A DNA stretch of 64,000 bases from Candidatus Competibacteraceae bacterium (GCA_003989085.1 RXIV01000005.1:1-64000), one strand, 5' to 3'; numbered from the stretch's first letter, positions 24,177 through 33,556 are shown. Notes: generated from the sequence alone by a model not told the origin. Made by a program: numbers and translations.

Positions 24177-25649
24177 ATGCAATTCCCCAGCACTCTTAAG
24201 AAAGTCACTATGGCGGTCGCTCTGGCGACCAGCGGCGCGATTCTGGCGGCAGGCGTCTTGTCCCCGGCGCTGGCGACGGATGCCACATCGCCGGTGCGGG
24301 TTGAACTGACCGTCCCGGATTTCAGCACGCTGGTTCAGCAAAACGCAGCGGCGGTCGTCAACATCGCCGTCACCGGCAAGAGCGCGCCTGCCGCAACAGG
24401 GCGTGGAATACCCGACATGGATGATGACAATCACCCGTTCGGCGAATTGTTCCGGCATTTCCCCGCCCCGCCAGGCAAAGGCCAGAGGATGCCAACCCAA
24501 GGACTGGGCTCCGGCTTTATCATCTCCAGCGATGGTTATCTCGTTACCAATCATCATGTAGTGGACGGCGCCGATAAAATCACCGTCAAGCTGAATGACA
24601 AGCGCGAGTTTCCGGCCCAGGTGATCGGCAGCGATCCGCAATCGGATATCACCCTGCTGAAAATCGCCGCGACCGGGTTGCCGACCGTCACCATCGGCAA
24701 CATGGACCACCTCAAGGTTGGTCAGTGGGTATTCGCCATCGGCGCACCGTTTGGGCTGGAGCGCACCGCCACCAAGGGCATCGTCAGCGCCCTGAGCCGT
24801 TCGCTGCCCAATGACGCCTATGTGCCGTTCATCCAGACCGATGTCCCGATCAATCCCGGCAATTCCGGCGGGCCGCTGTTTGATTTGAATGGTCAGGTGG
24901 TGGGCGTCAATTCCCAGATTTTCAGCCGCAGCGGCGGCTATATGGGGCTATCGTTCGCCATTCCGGTGAATGTGGTCATGGATGTGGTGGCGCAGCTCAA
25001 GACCGACGGGCGCGTCAGCCGGGGCTGGATGGGCGTGAGCTTGCAGGAGGTGACGCAGGATCTGGCCCGCTCCTTCAATCTGGAGCAGCCACGCGGCGCC
25101 CTGGTGGCGGAAGTCAGCGCCGATAGCCCTGCGGCTAAGGCGGGATTGAAAACCGGTGACGTCATCGTCGCTTATGCCGGCCAGCCGGTGAACGACAGCG
25201 CCGATTTGCCGCCGCTGGTGGGCGCGACCAAGCCCGGCGTGAACCGGACGCTGACCGTGATCCGCGACAGCAAGCCACAGGACATTACGATTACGCTCGG
25301 TCAACTGCCCGACCGGAGCCGGAATGAACTGGGGTTGAACCAGGCCCCGGACGATGGTTCGCCACGACTGAATATCGTGGTGGCGGATTTGCCCGCCGGT
25401 CAGCAGGATCGAGGTCAGGGCGGGGTGCGGGTGCAACAGGTCGGGTCAGGGGTCGCCGCCGAGGCGGGCGTACAACCGGGCGATATCCTGCTGAGCCTGA
25501 ACAATCAGTCGATTAAGGACGCTGCGCATCTCCGGCGGCTGGTGCGGGAGTTGCCCACCGGCAAGCAGATACCGCTGCTGGTGCAGCGCGATCAGGGCGC
25601 ACTGTATCTGGCGCTGGAAATACCGGCGGGCAACCCGCCTGCGGGTTAA
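24177..25649 (+). CDS. DegP/DegQ-family (HtrA/MucD) periplasmic serine protease
   Basis: A 490-residue periplasmic quality-control protease. The signal peptide ends near ALAT (residue ~34). The catalytic triad is H127 (TNHHVVD), D157 (SDITLLKI) and S230 (NPGNSGGPLF). Two PDZ domains follow (~275-365 and ~390-480), with GWMGVSLQ and AGVQPGDILLSLNN. The start ATG at 24177 has GAGAGG ~10 bp upstream and gives a proper signal peptide; the frame's extension to 24117 is not needed. It sits 61 bp before a QseB-like regulator gene, an arrangement typical of envelope stress units. Confidence 0.95.
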   Translation: MQFPSTLKKVTMAVALATSGAILAAGVLSPALATDATSPVRVELTVPDFSTLVQQNAAAVVNIAVTGKSAPAATGRGIPDMDDDNHPFGELFRHFPAPPGKGQRMPTQGLGSGFIISSDGYLVTNHHVVDGADKITVKLNDKREFPAQVIGSDPQSDITLLKIAATGLPTVTIGNMDHLKVGQWVFAIGAPFGLERTATKGIVSALSRSLPNDAYVPFIQTDVPINPGNSGGPLFDLNGQVVGVNSQIFSRSGGYMGLSFAIPVNVVMDVVAQLKTDGRVSRGWMGVSLQEVTQDLARSFNLEQPRGALVAEVSADSPAAKAGLKTGDVIVAYAGQPVNDSADLPPLVGATKPGVNRTLTVIRDSKPQDITITLGQLPDRSRNELGLNQAPDDGSPRLNIVVADLPAGQQDRGQGGVRVQQVGSGVAAEAGVQPGDILLSLNNQSIKDAAHLRRLVRELPTGKQIPLLVQRDQGALYLALEIPAGNPPAG

Positions 25650-25710
25650 AATTTCCAGGTGAATATCCTCTTTCCTGCATGGCGGGAAAGGGGAATTGGG
25701 AGTAAACGCA

Positions 25711-26373
25711 ATGCGCATCCTGCTGGCGGAAGATGACCCAATGATCGGCGGCAGTCTGTGCAAAGGCCTGCGCGGTGAAGGCTTCACCGTGGACTGGGTC
25801 CAGGACGGTCGCAGCGCGGAACTGGCGCTGGAGACGACCAGCTATGCGCTGGTGCTGCTCGATCTCGGCCTGCCGAAAAAAGACGGGCTGGCGGTGCTGC
25901 ACGGCTGGCGACGACGCGATCTGACCGTGCCGGTGCTGATCCTCACCGCCCGCGATGCGGTGCCGGATCGGGTCAAGGGCCTCGACAGTGGCGCGGACGA
26001 CTATCTGGTCAAGCCCTTCGATCTGAGCGAACTGCTGGCGCGGATCCGGGCGCTGCTGCGTCGTCAAGCCGGACGGGTGCGCGAACTGGTTGAAATCGGC
26101 GGGGTGCGGCTCGACCCCGCCGCTCATACCGTCGAATACCAGGGCCAGCCGGTGGCGTTATCGGCGCGGGAATTCGCTCTGCTGCACGCCCTGCTGGAAC
26201 AGCCGGGCGTGGTGCTGTCCCGCGAGCAACTGGAAGAACAGCTCTACGGCTGGGGCGAGGAAGTGGAAAGCAACACCATCGAGGTGCATATCCATAACCT
26301 GCGGCGCAAGTTGAGTCCGGGCGTCATCCGCACCGTGCGCGGCGTCGGCTACCGGCTGGGGGAAAATCCGTGA
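25711..26373 (+). CDS. OmpR-family response regulator (QseB/PmrA-like)
   Basis: A 220-residue regulator. The receiver domain (1-~115) has acidic pocket E7-D8-D9, phospho-acceptor D51 (LLDLGLPKKDG), T/S switch (LTAR) and K in DYLVKPFD. The winged-helix DNA-binding domain is at ~125-218, with the ESNTIEVHIHNLRRKL recognition helix. The ATG at 25711 has GGGAG 8 bp upstream. It overlaps its kinase gene by 4 bp and follows the protease gene, so envelope stress control of that protease is plausible but not shown. Confidence 0.93.
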   Translation: MRILLAEDDPMIGGSLCKGLRGEGFTVDWVQDGRSAELALETTSYALVLLDLGLPKKDGLAVLHGWRRRDLTVPVLILTARDAVPDRVKGLDSGADDYLVKPFDLSELLARIRALLRRQAGRVRELVEIGGVRLDPAAHTVEYQGQPVALSAREFALLHALLEQPGVVLSREQLEEQLYGWGEEVESNTIEVHIHNLRRKLSPGVIRTVRGVGYRLGENP

Positions 26374-27677
26374 TCTCCATCCGCCAGCGTCTGCTGGTCG
26401 GGCTGCTGGTCGGGCTGACGCTGGTGCTGGGCGCGGCCGGTTTTGCGACCTACTATCAAGCCCGCGCCGAGGTCAACGCCCTGTTCGATTATCAGTTGCA
26501 GCAGGCGGCCCTGGCCTTGCGCAGTAAAAACTTGCTGGCGCTGGCGATCAGCGGCGCGGTCGGCGATAGCGAGAGCGATCTGCTGGTGCAGGTTTGGGAT
26601 CGCGGCGGCGGCCTGCGCTATGTCTCCCGCAAAGCATGGGAACTGCCTTTCGCCACCCAGCCCGGTTTCACCGATCTGCTCTGGCGCGACGAGCGCTGGC
26701 GACTCTTCACCTTGTACATCGGCGACCGCATCGTGCAGGTCGCCCAACCGGCGCGGCTGCGGCGGCAGATGAGCGCCGATATCGCCTGGCGCAATCTCGC
26801 GCCGTTCCTGTGGTTGCTGCCCGGCATGGCGCTGGTGATCTGGTTTGGAGTCGGCGCCGGTCTGCGGCCCTTGCATCGCCTAGCTATCGATCTGCAACAG
26901 CGTCAACCGAGCGCGCTGGAGCCGGTGGGGATGGAACGGTTACCGGTGGAAATCACCCCGCTGGTCTCTGCGCTCAACGATCTGCTGGCGCGGCTGGCGC
27001 AAACCCTCAACGCCCAGCGGCAGTTCATCGCCGACGCCGCCCATGAACTGCGCACCCCCTTGACGGCGGTTCGACTCCAGGCCGAGATGGCGCAACGGGC
27101 GACCCATGCGGTGGAGCGGGCCGCGACCCTGGACGATTTGCGCGCCGGTTTGCTGCGGGCTTCGCATCTGGTTGAACAATTGCTGGCGCTGGCCCGGCTG
27201 GAAACCGATCCCGCAGTGGATCGGATGGAACCGGTGGACCTGCTGGCGCTGGCCAAACAGGTGATTGCCGAGTACGCGCCTCTTGCCGACGACCGGCCGC
27301 TTGACCTGGGTCTGCTTCCAAGCGTGGCGGTGACGGTTGCCGGCGATCCGGGCGAGTGGCGCATCCTGCTGGGTAATCTGGTGGATAACGCGGTGCGCTA
27401 TACCCCGGCGGGCGGGCGAGTGGATGTTCAGGTTCAGTCCGTCGGCAAAGACGCCGTGCTCACGGTGAGCGATACCGGGCCGGGCATTCCGGTGGCGGAA
27501 CGGGGGCGGGTGTTTGGCCGGTTCCAGCGCGGCGCTCAGACCACCGCGCCCGGCAGCGGACTTGGTCTGGCCATCGTTCAGCGCATCGCCGACCGGCATC
27601 AGGCCAGCATCGATCTGGAAGACGCCGCAACCGGTCAGGGGTTGCAAGTAACCGTCCGGGCCCGCGCAGTGGGTTGA
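26370..27677 (+). CDS. Sensor histidine kinase (QseC-like)
   Basis: A 435-residue inner-membrane kinase. TM1 is ~8-27, a periplasmic 2CSK_N-type sensor domain runs ~30-140 (DLLVQVWDRGGGLRYVSRKA), TM2 is ~145-165 and HAMP-like residues follow. The dimerisation helix contains H225 in AADAHELRTP-like context (IADAAHELRTPL). The ATP-binding domain has NLVDNAVRYTP, DTGPGIP and GSGLGLAIV. It starts with GTG at 26370, overlapping the regulator's stop by 4 bp, so the pair is co-translated. The ligand is unknown. Confidence 0.93.
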   Translation: MISIRQRLLVGLLVGLTLVLGAAGFATYYQARAEVNALFDYQLQQAALALRSKNLLALAISGAVGDSESDLLVQVWDRGGGLRYVSRKAWELPFATQPGFTDLLWRDERWRLFTLYIGDRIVQVAQPARLRRQMSADIAWRNLAPFLWLLPGMALVIWFGVGAGLRPLHRLAIDLQQRQPSALEPVGMERLPVEITPLVSALNDLLARLAQTLNAQRQFIADAAHELRTPLTAVRLQAEMAQRATHAVERAATLDDLRAGLLRASHLVEQLLALARLETDPAVDRMEPVDLLALAKQVIAEYAPLADDRPLDLGLLPSVAVTVAGDPGEWRILLGNLVDNAVRYTPAGGRVDVQVQSVGKDAVLTVSDTGPGIPVAERGRVFGRFQRGAQTTAPGSGLGLAIVQRIADRHQASIDLEDAATGQGLQVTVRARAVG

Positions 27678-27703
27678 ACTGGCGGCGCGACCGGGCAGTT
27701 TCC

Positions 27704-27775
27704 GTCATTCCCGCGCCGGCGGGCATCCAGTCAGCCGCTGCAAAACGGCATACCCGCTGTCACGGGTATGCCGAA
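27704..27775. repeat. Intergenic dyad repeat (GTCATTCCCGCG type), copy 1
   Basis: Begins GTCATTCCCGCGCCGGCGGG, continues through ATCCAGTC, and ends with an internal dyad GGCATACCCG / CGGGTATGCC. It fills the gap between convergent genes and may act as a bidirectional terminator. A related copy lies at 41407-41484. Confidence 0.7.
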
Positions 27776-27785
27776 TGGAGCGGTA

Positions 27786-29966
27786 TTAGGCTTTAAGGCG
27801 CAACCGATCTGGGGACAGGAACCCGACCAGTAGCAGCGCCACCAGGATCAGGCCGAAGATCGCCGCCGGTTCCGGCGCGCCGCCGCCGGTGAATGCGCCC
27901 CTGCTGCCGCCGGTGAGTGGCGCAGCCGGTTCGCCGTAGGCCAGGGCGGTAACCCCCTTCACCTGCGCGACCGGCACCGGCAAAGTCGGAGTTTGCGCCG
28001 GATTGGGGTTGTAAATCTGTTCCGACACCGCAACGAACGCGGTCCACGGCGTAACCAGACTGAAATTCAGGCCCAGGTCAGTGATCCGTTGCTTGAGCGC
28101 ATCGGTGTTGGCCGTCTCGTGACCGGGCTGATGGGCGCCGGTCGTCAGTTGGTAATGCAACTCGCCGATCAGGGCGCGCGCCCACAGGATCGGCACCGCT
28201 TCGCCCTCGGTGCTGGTTTCCGGCAAGTCGATTTGCAACGGCAAGGTCGCCGGGCGACCCTGCACCAAGCCATGTACCGTGATTTCATGGCGACCGGGGC
28301 GAGCATAGCGGCCTTGCAGGCGCAGCGATTGCCCGGCGAACAGATCGGGAATCCGCTCAGGACTGGGATCGCTGACCTCCATCCCGCCCCAGTCAATCTG
28401 AATATCGGTCAAGACCGGCGATTGCAGACGCTCGGCCAGTTCACCGGCCACCTTTTCCTGATCCTCGGTCGGGTCCATGTAGCGGGTGAAGCCGCGCCCG
28501 ACCCGGCCCATTTCATTCAACAGGTAACGATTGACCCCAGTCCCTACCCCAAAGGCGTACAGCCGGGCCGCTCCCAGATTAGCTTGAATCAGCGCGAGAA
28601 TTTCGGCTTCGTTGCCGATGTAGCCGTCGGTCAGAAAGGTGACGAGACGCAAAGCGCCCGCTGGAACCGGCGGAGTCAGGGCTTGACGAATGCCGGTGCT
28701 CATCTCGGTGCCGCCTTCGCCATTGAGCCCATCGGTGTAGCGCAGTCCGGCTTGAATATTCTGCGGAGTCGCCGGCAGCGGCTGAGCGGAGAATTCGGTG
28801 GCGGCGTCGCTGAAGCGGATGATGCGGAAGCTATCGGTGGGCCGCAGCCGGCGCAGCGCCGCCCGCATGAAGGCTTTGCTGGCGTCGATGGGCAGGCCGT
28901 TCATCGACCCGGAGCAGTCCAGCACAAACACCATTTCGCGGGGGGTGATGTCGGCTGCCGCCGGAATCTGCGGCGGCTCCAGCAGCAGGCTGAAAAAGCC
29001 GCCGCGCTGATCGCGGTACGCCAGCAGACCGGCCTGAGTTCGGGTTCCGGCCAGGGTGTAGCGCAGCACGAAATCGCGATTATCCAGGGTCCGGCCATTG
29101 CTCAGCCGCACCTCGGCCCGTCCGCTTTCCGGGGTAGTGGTGGTGATTGGGTGGGTGCGACTTTCCAGATGGGTAATCGCCATGCCGGCGTTGACATGAA
29201 TCACCAGTCCCACCCGCTCCGGGTCAATCTGTTCCGGGACGTTCAGCTCAAACACCGGCGGGTAGGCGGGCAACTGCTGGACTTCCCACTGGCCGTAGGC
29301 GGTTTGGCTATTCGCCGCCGTGGCGTTGCCTGAAGTTCCCGTCGTGGCGTTCCAGTGCTGGACCCCGCCCGGCGCGGCAGGTTGGCCCGGCGCAACGCCC
29401 GCCCCCTGCGGCTGATAGCGCGGCCCCACCACCAGCGGGATGACCAGTTCATAGCCGCCATCCAGCCGGGGCACGGTCTGGGCGTATTTCAGCGTGACTT
29501 TGATCGGCAATCCCGGCATCAGATTGGCGATGTCCTGAGTGAACATGTTGGGGCGATGCTGACTGAGCAGGGCGGCGCTGCGGCCCTCGCTTTTGGCTTT
29601 TTCAAAGGTGGCGCGGGCGGTTTCAATGCGCTGAATTTTGGCTTGAATCCGCTCGTCGCCCACTTCCATAGTCATGGCGTTGACGGCGGCGGTTTCGTTG
29701 AGCGGAAACAGATAGGTGGCGTGAACCGCCTGATTGAGCGGATTGGCGAAAGTCTGGGTCACCGTCACCTGCGCCACGTCGCCCTGCACATCGGCGTCAA
29801 TATCGGTTTTCAGCAGCGGTAAGGTGATGGGTTTGCCGTTGACCTGCGCTTCGATGCGCCCGCCCAGGTCATCGGGGACAGCGGCCAGTGTGCTGGTCAC
29901 CGGCCACCAGGACAGGGCGCCGATCAGGAACAGCGGGATGGGATTGAAAAGAGACTTGGCGTTCAT
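27786..29966 (-). CDS. VIT/VWA-domain exported protein with PEP-type C-terminal sorting signal
   Basis: A 726-residue secreted protein with a signal peptide at ~1-30. A VIT domain (~45-160) has VTVTQTFANPLNQAVHATYL and FPLNETAAVNAMTMEVGD. A VWA domain (~345-510) has a complete MIDAS start, FVLDCSGSMNG, and TFLTDGYIGNE. The C-terminus reads GAPEPAAIFG, a hydrophobic helix (LILVALLLVGFL) and a basic tail SPDRLRLKA: the PEP motif-TM-basic arrangement of exosortase substrates. It lies 18 bp downstream of an exosortase gene. VIT-VWA proteins likely mediate adhesion or protein contacts at the surface. The start ATG at 29966 has GGAG ~10 bp upstream. Confidence 0.9.
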   Translation of the reverse strand: MNAKSLFNPIPLFLIGALSWWPVTSTLAAVPDDLGGRIEAQVNGKPITLPLLKTDIDADVQGDVAQVTVTQTFANPLNQAVHATYLFPLNETAAVNAMTMEVGDERIQAKIQRIETARATFEKAKSEGRSAALLSQHRPNMFTQDIANLMPGLPIKVTLKYAQTVPRLDGGYELVIPLVVGPRYQPQGAGVAPGQPAAPGGVQHWNATTGTSGNATAANSQTAYGQWEVQQLPAYPPVFELNVPEQIDPERVGLVIHVNAGMAITHLESRTHPITTTTPESGRAEVRLSNGRTLDNRDFVLRYTLAGTRTQAGLLAYRDQRGGFFSLLLEPPQIPAAADITPREMVFVLDCSGSMNGLPIDASKAFMRAALRRLRPTDSFRIIRFSDAATEFSAQPLPATPQNIQAGLRYTDGLNGEGGTEMSTGIRQALTPPVPAGALRLVTFLTDGYIGNEAEILALIQANLGAARLYAFGVGTGVNRYLLNEMGRVGRGFTRYMDPTEDQEKVAGELAERLQSPVLTDIQIDWGGMEVSDPSPERIPDLFAGQSLRLQGRYARPGRHEITVHGLVQGRPATLPLQIDLPETSTEGEAVPILWARALIGELHYQLTTGAHQPGHETANTDALKQRITDLGLNFSLVTPWTAFVAVSEQIYNPNPAQTPTLPVPVAQVKGVTALAYGEPAAPLTGGSRGAFTGGGAPEPAAIFGLILVALLLVGFLSPDRLRLKA

Positions 29967-29984
29967 GCGTGAATGCTCCAAAGG

Positions 29985-31514
29985 TCAGAGTTTGACGGGC
30001 AGGGGTTGAGGTTGAGAGTCGATTGGGGACGGGGGCAGGGGCAGATCCAGCGCCCGCCAGACTGCGGCATCAAAGATTTCAGTGGCGACGGCGGGCGATT
30101 CCCAGGGCGCGATCCGCTGGATCATCCGCCAGCTCGCGCCGGGCGCTTGCAGCCAGCGCCACACCGCTTCGGCGACGTGGGTGGTCAATTCCCCCCGCTC
30201 CGAGACGTAGCTCACCGCGATCCGCCAGACCCGGCCTTGCGGATCGGTGCTGCGATACACCGCGCTGGGTATCGGGCCGCTGGTTTGGCCGAGATAGCGC
30301 ACTGTGTGACCAGCGCCGGCCAGGCATTCTTCGGGGGAATGGAGATGGCGCAGCGGCGCGGTAGTGCTCACCACCAGCAGGCCGTAGGGTCCATAAGCCG
30401 CTCGCGCTGCGCCGCCGCCGTAGCGGGTAAAGTAGTTCTGCTCCTGAGCGGTGAGGACGCCGGGCTGCGCGGTGAAGGTGGCCAGGCGATCGGGCAAGGA
30501 TGGAGCGGACAGGGGCCGGGCTACATCCACCGGTTGCGGCGGCAGCGCGATGATTCCGGCGCAGGCGAGCAGAAACGCCAGTCCGGTGAATGGCTGGACT
30601 GAAACCAGCCGGATAGCGCCGGCGGCGGCAGGGATGGACCGCGCAACCGGAATCCTACCGCCGCGCCCGGTGCGCGCCCAAAGCCACAGAGGCAGCGCCG
30701 AACAGCCCAGGGTGAGAATGCCAATCGCGCTGTGCCACGGCTCGGCCAGCACATCTATTCCACCCAGCGCTTCGCGATGAACTAGACCCACGGCCAGCAC
30801 AACGATCCGCAGGCTGTTTCCCAGCGTCGCCGCCGCCAGCGCGATCAGCGCGCCCAGACTGGCATAGCGCAGCGTGGGGCGGATGAGCGCGGCGAGCGCG
30901 ACGAACAGCAGGAGCAGCAGCAGCAAGCCGCGCGTTCCGGAACAGGGCAGGTCCACCAGCACCGTCTGCCCCTGCCATTGCAACTGAATGCCGTCGCACT
31001 GGACCGGCGCTGATCCGAGCTGGAGCGCGGCGCAGGCGCTGGCGGCGGAAAGCTGTTGCAGGACAAAGCCGAAGCCGCGTTGCAGGATGCGTTCGATGGG
31101 CAGGGCGAAGACAAACAGCACCGCCAGCCAGCCGGGCGCGAGCGGGCGGGCGCGGCGGTCCAGGTTCAGCAGCAGACCGATGGCGTAAACATCGACGGCC
31201 AGCGCCGCCGCGCCGAGGGTGTTAATCCCCAGCCATTGCCCGAGCAGCCGCAGGGCGGCGGTCAGCGCCAGCAGTCCGAGTCCAAACCGGCGTTGCTGTG
31301 AATTGGCCCGCTGCACCGGACTGGTCGCGCTCCACAGCAGCAGGACGCCGGTCAGCATCGCCACCCACAACCCGTAGGAGTCGTAGGCGGGATCGAACCA
31401 GGTTTCGACCAGCCAGATCAGCGGGTGAGCCGCCAACAGGAGCAGGCCCAGCATCAGGCCAAGTGGGCCGAGCCAGGGATGAAGATCGAAGCGGGGATAA
31501 AACATGAAGCGCAT
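29985..31514 (-). CDS. Exosortase fused to an EpsI-like C-terminal domain
   Basis: A 509-residue inner-membrane protein. The first ~330 residues form a multi-helix exosortase. The transpeptidase residues are the Cys of VDLPCSGTRG, the Arg of LGNSLRIVVL and the His of EPWHSAIGILTLG. It should cleave the PEP-type signal of its partner. After one more helix, residues ~365-480 resemble EpsI/DUF3485 (HLHSPEECLAGAGHTVRYLG). The adjacent VIT/VWA gene is the only visible substrate. I start at the ATG at 31514 with AGGAG 8 bp upstream. The exosortase subclass cannot be fixed by eye. Confidence 0.9.
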   Translation of the reverse strand: MRFMFYPRFDLHPWLGPLGLMLGLLLLAAHPLIWLVETWFDPAYDSYGLWVAMLTGVLLLWSATSPVQRANSQQRRFGLGLLALTAALRLLGQWLGINTLGAAALAVDVYAIGLLLNLDRRARPLAPGWLAVLFVFALPIERILQRGFGFVLQQLSAASACAALQLGSAPVQCDGIQLQWQGQTVLVDLPCSGTRGLLLLLLLFVALAALIRPTLRYASLGALIALAAATLGNSLRIVVLAVGLVHREALGGIDVLAEPWHSAIGILTLGCSALPLWLWARTGRGGRIPVARSIPAAAGAIRLVSVQPFTGLAFLLACAGIIALPPQPVDVARPLSAPSLPDRLATFTAQPGVLTAQEQNYFTRYGGGAARAAYGPYGLLVVSTTAPLRHLHSPEECLAGAGHTVRYLGQTSGPIPSAVYRSTDPQGRVWRIAVSYVSERGELTTHVAEAVWRWLQAPGASWRMIQRIAPWESPAVATEIFDAAVWRALDLPLPPSPIDSQPQPLPVKL

Positions 31515-31887
31515 GGCGTGACTCCTGAAGAGTTTGCCAGCGCAGTATCCGGTCGGGGTTTGCGCGCTTCGTGGCGCGGCTGTGCAAGATTGCGGAATGA
31601 TCGTGCAAAACCGGTGCAAGCGGGAAGATTGGAGTAGCGGAGATAGACAGGTGTTGTTTTTTGGGATAACGCGATGCAAATTTTCGTTTTTTAGACGTAT
31701 ACTTTTCCGAAGATGCTACATCGCTTGGGGCGTCGGACGGTCGGTAGCCGGTGGGGTGTTTGCTGGATGGTTTAGGGGGCGTCTCGTTAAGCCGGATGAA
31801 GTAGAATCAACCGATTAGATGATCATTGGGCGATTAGTACCCCTTGGTGGTGCGTTTAAATGCACCTTTTAGGGGGTCGAAAAACAA
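31515..31887. other. Intergenic region left of the cassette array
   Basis: This ~370-bp stretch, AT-rich after 31660, separates the exosortase from the cassette-like genes. It contains a hairpin at 31839-31877 (GGTGC / GCACC with flanking ACCCC / GGGGT). No gene, integrase or tRNA is seen. The exosortase promoter presumably lies in 31515-31650 on the minus strand. Confidence 0.4.
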
Positions 31888-31894
31888 GTTAGGG
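31888..31894 (+). other. Candidate left recombination core site of the cassette array
   Basis: GTTAGGG here fits the integron core consensus GTTRRRY except at the last base. It is preceded by AAAAACAA, recalling the end of class 1 attI (AAAACAAAGTTAGGC). It stands 17 bp before the first cassette gene, at the place a boundary is expected. Too short to be sure alone. Confidence 0.4.
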
Positions 31895-31910
31895 GCTTGT
31901 CATTCTCGCT

Positions 31911-32687
31911 ATGGAACACTTCATCGCATATCACAGCGCCAAAACAATGGGCTACGAACTTGAGCCCTCCGGCGAACTCCGCTTTCTGAGCCGAAAGCCC
32001 GGTGTTCTCAAGAAGGCTGTCGGAAACACTGTCTGGGTCGTCCAAGGCATTCCAGACGGAAAGAAGACGGCATTCTCGCTTTGCGGCGCTTACGTTGCTG
32101 ACCGTGTAGACGTTGAAGACCCATCTTCCAATCTTCACGTCATTTCCGGCCAGCGGGTGAAGGAGTTTGTTCCTCCCGTGCCGCTGAATGGTCTTGATTG
32201 GTTCCCCTCACTTCTGAAGTCTCAAAGCAACTTCAGCTTGGGCTTCAACCGCCTCAGCGACGAAGCCGTCGTTCAAGCCCTCAGGGCCCTTCAGGCCAAA
32301 GGCAGCCAACCGTCTCCTGCATCTGATCTTCCCGACATCGATCTTCCCGCCGCCGGGACCGAAGGCGCGGCTCGTCTTGTATCCCATCTCCGCCGGGAAC
32401 GGAATCGCGCACTCGTCGATGCAAAGAAATCAGCAACGCTCAATGCTATGGGGCGTCTGTGTTGCGAAGTATGCGGCTTTGATTTTTCTGCTACCTACGG
32501 TGCCCTTGGGGAAGGTTTCTGCGAGGTTCACCATCTGGTGCCGCTATCGGCATCCTCAGCACCAGTCACCACGACGCTCGACGATTTGGCTGTCTTGTGC
32601 TCCAACTGCCACCGAATCATTCACCGTTCTGCGCCTATGCTTTCGGTCGCTGAGCTATCCAAAGTGGTTTCCCGCAGCCGCCCCTAA
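31911..32687 (+). CDS. HNH endonuclease family protein (cassette 1)
   Basis: A 258-residue protein with an HNH/zinc-ribbon nuclease domain at the C-terminus: CEVCGFDF (~182-189), FCEVHHLVPL with the catalytic HH, then LDDLAVLCSNCHRIIHR. The N-terminal ~130 residues (YHSAKTMGYELEPSGELRFL) look like an EVE/restriction-type recognition domain but are not assigned. The stop TAA (32685-32687) lies inside the 5' box of an attC-like site, as in integron cassettes. Restriction- or defence-type activity is likely; the target is unknown. Confidence 0.85.
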   Translation: MEHFIAYHSAKTMGYELEPSGELRFLSRKPGVLKKAVGNTVWVVQGIPDGKKTAFSLCGAYVADRVDVEDPSSNLHVISGQRVKEFVPPVPLNGLDWFPSLLKSQSNFSLGFNRLSDEAVVQALRALQAKGSQPSPASDLPDIDLPAAGTEGAARLVSHLRRERNRALVDAKKSATLNAMGRLCCEVCGFDFSATYGALGEGFCEVHHLVPLSASSAPVTTTLDDLAVLCSNCHRIIHRSAPMLSVAELSKVVSRSRP

Positions 32688-32768
32688 CATGGCGCTCAAC
32701 CTCGCTCCCTTCGGTCGCTGGACGCTGCGCGATAAAGCCGCGCAGCGCCGGTTAGCTCTACGTTAGCG
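32682..32768 (+). other. attC-like recombination site 1
   Basis: The layout is R'' box CCCTAAC (32682-32688), spacer, L'' region GCTCAACC, an imperfect hairpin (CGCTGCGCG / CGCGCAGCG), L' region GGTTAGC, spacer, and R' box GTTAGCG (32762-32768). GCTCAACC pairs with GGTTAGC apart from one extra base, the extrahelical-base pattern of attC. R' departs from GTTRRRY at its last two bases. Confidence 0.75.
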
Positions 32769-32788
32769 AAACGAAATAGCAATTACTC

Positions 32789-33556
32789 ATGTTCGAACCC
32801 AACTCACCTTTTCTCAACTTGCCGGCAAATTTAGATCGAAAGCAAGCTTTCTACCTTGATGGCATTAGGCATGCATTTGAAATTATTGATTATGCGTTTA
32901 CACGTTTATCTAGTGGACTAAATGAAATTGGAAAAAATCACTTAGAGACTAATCGTCCTACCAGCTATGTTTCATACTACCTAGACGCATGGGCGTTCGT
33001 TGATGCGTTAGATCGTTTGGTTGCGTTATGGAAACTTCAACCAGCAGCAAATACAATTCCTGATCCTTGGAAACCAGATAAATTAAAAGAGAGAATGAGA
33101 CATATCCGTGATATACGGAATGTTTCTGATCATTTGGCGCAAAGAGCAGATCAAATAATCTCAAAAAACTCTACGGCGCTCGGAGAGTTAAGCTGGATCA
33201 CTGTAATAAGCCTTGAGCCGCCTGAAATGAAGTCCTGCTTTATTCGTCCAGGATTTTTACCATCATCAGTAAAATTTCAAATGAATATTCCCAAGCAAAA
33301 TCTATTTATTACAAATGGTGCTGGCAATATATTATTAAAAGCACATACCTATACAGCAAACCTATCCGAAGCATACCAGCAACTTATTGACCTCGCACAA
33401 TATGCGGAAGCTAGCCTCAAATCAGCATTTAAGATGCAAGGTGGTAGCAAGCCCATAGGCGGTGATCTCTTCGCTATTTGTGATTTAGATTTCTCCGGCG
33501 AGAACAATTCGCTAACAAAAGCCTCCAGCGGACGCGCTAAAGGCGCGCGCCGCTGA
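32789..33556 (+). CDS. Unknown AT-rich cassette-type protein (cassette 2)
   Basis: A 255-residue soluble protein with no domain I can name. It is largely helical in its first 120 residues (AFEIIDYAFTRLSSGLNEIG, RMRHIRDIRNVSDHL) and then mixed. Base composition is clearly lower in GC than flanking chromosomal genes and codon use differs, so it was acquired. It starts 20 bp after attC site 1, and its last ~15 codons run through attC site 2 (ending SSGRAKGARR), which is normal for cassette genes. Confidence 0.8.
   Translation: MFEPNSPFLNLPANLDRKQAFYLDGIRHAFEIIDYAFTRLSSGLNEIGKNHLETNRPTSYVSYYLDAWAFVDALDRLVALWKLQPAANTIPDPWKPDKLKERMRHIRDIRNVSDHLAQRADQIISKNSTALGELSWITVISLEPPEMKSCFIRPGFLPSSVKFQMNIPKQNLFITNGAGNILLKAHTYTANLSEAYQQLIDLAQYAEASLKSAFKMQGGSKPIGGDLFAICDLDFSGENNSLTKASSGRAKGARR

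Noticed and set aside
27993..29333. 446-residue plus-strand frame opposite the VIT/VWA gene
   Set aside because: It is a shadow of a GC-rich gene; the minus strand carries recognisable VIT, VWA and PEP-signal features.
31839..31877. A further attC at the left edge of the cassette array
   Set aside because: A hairpin is present but no RYYYAAC box precedes it, so only the GTTAGGG core at 31888 is kept as a candidate boundary.
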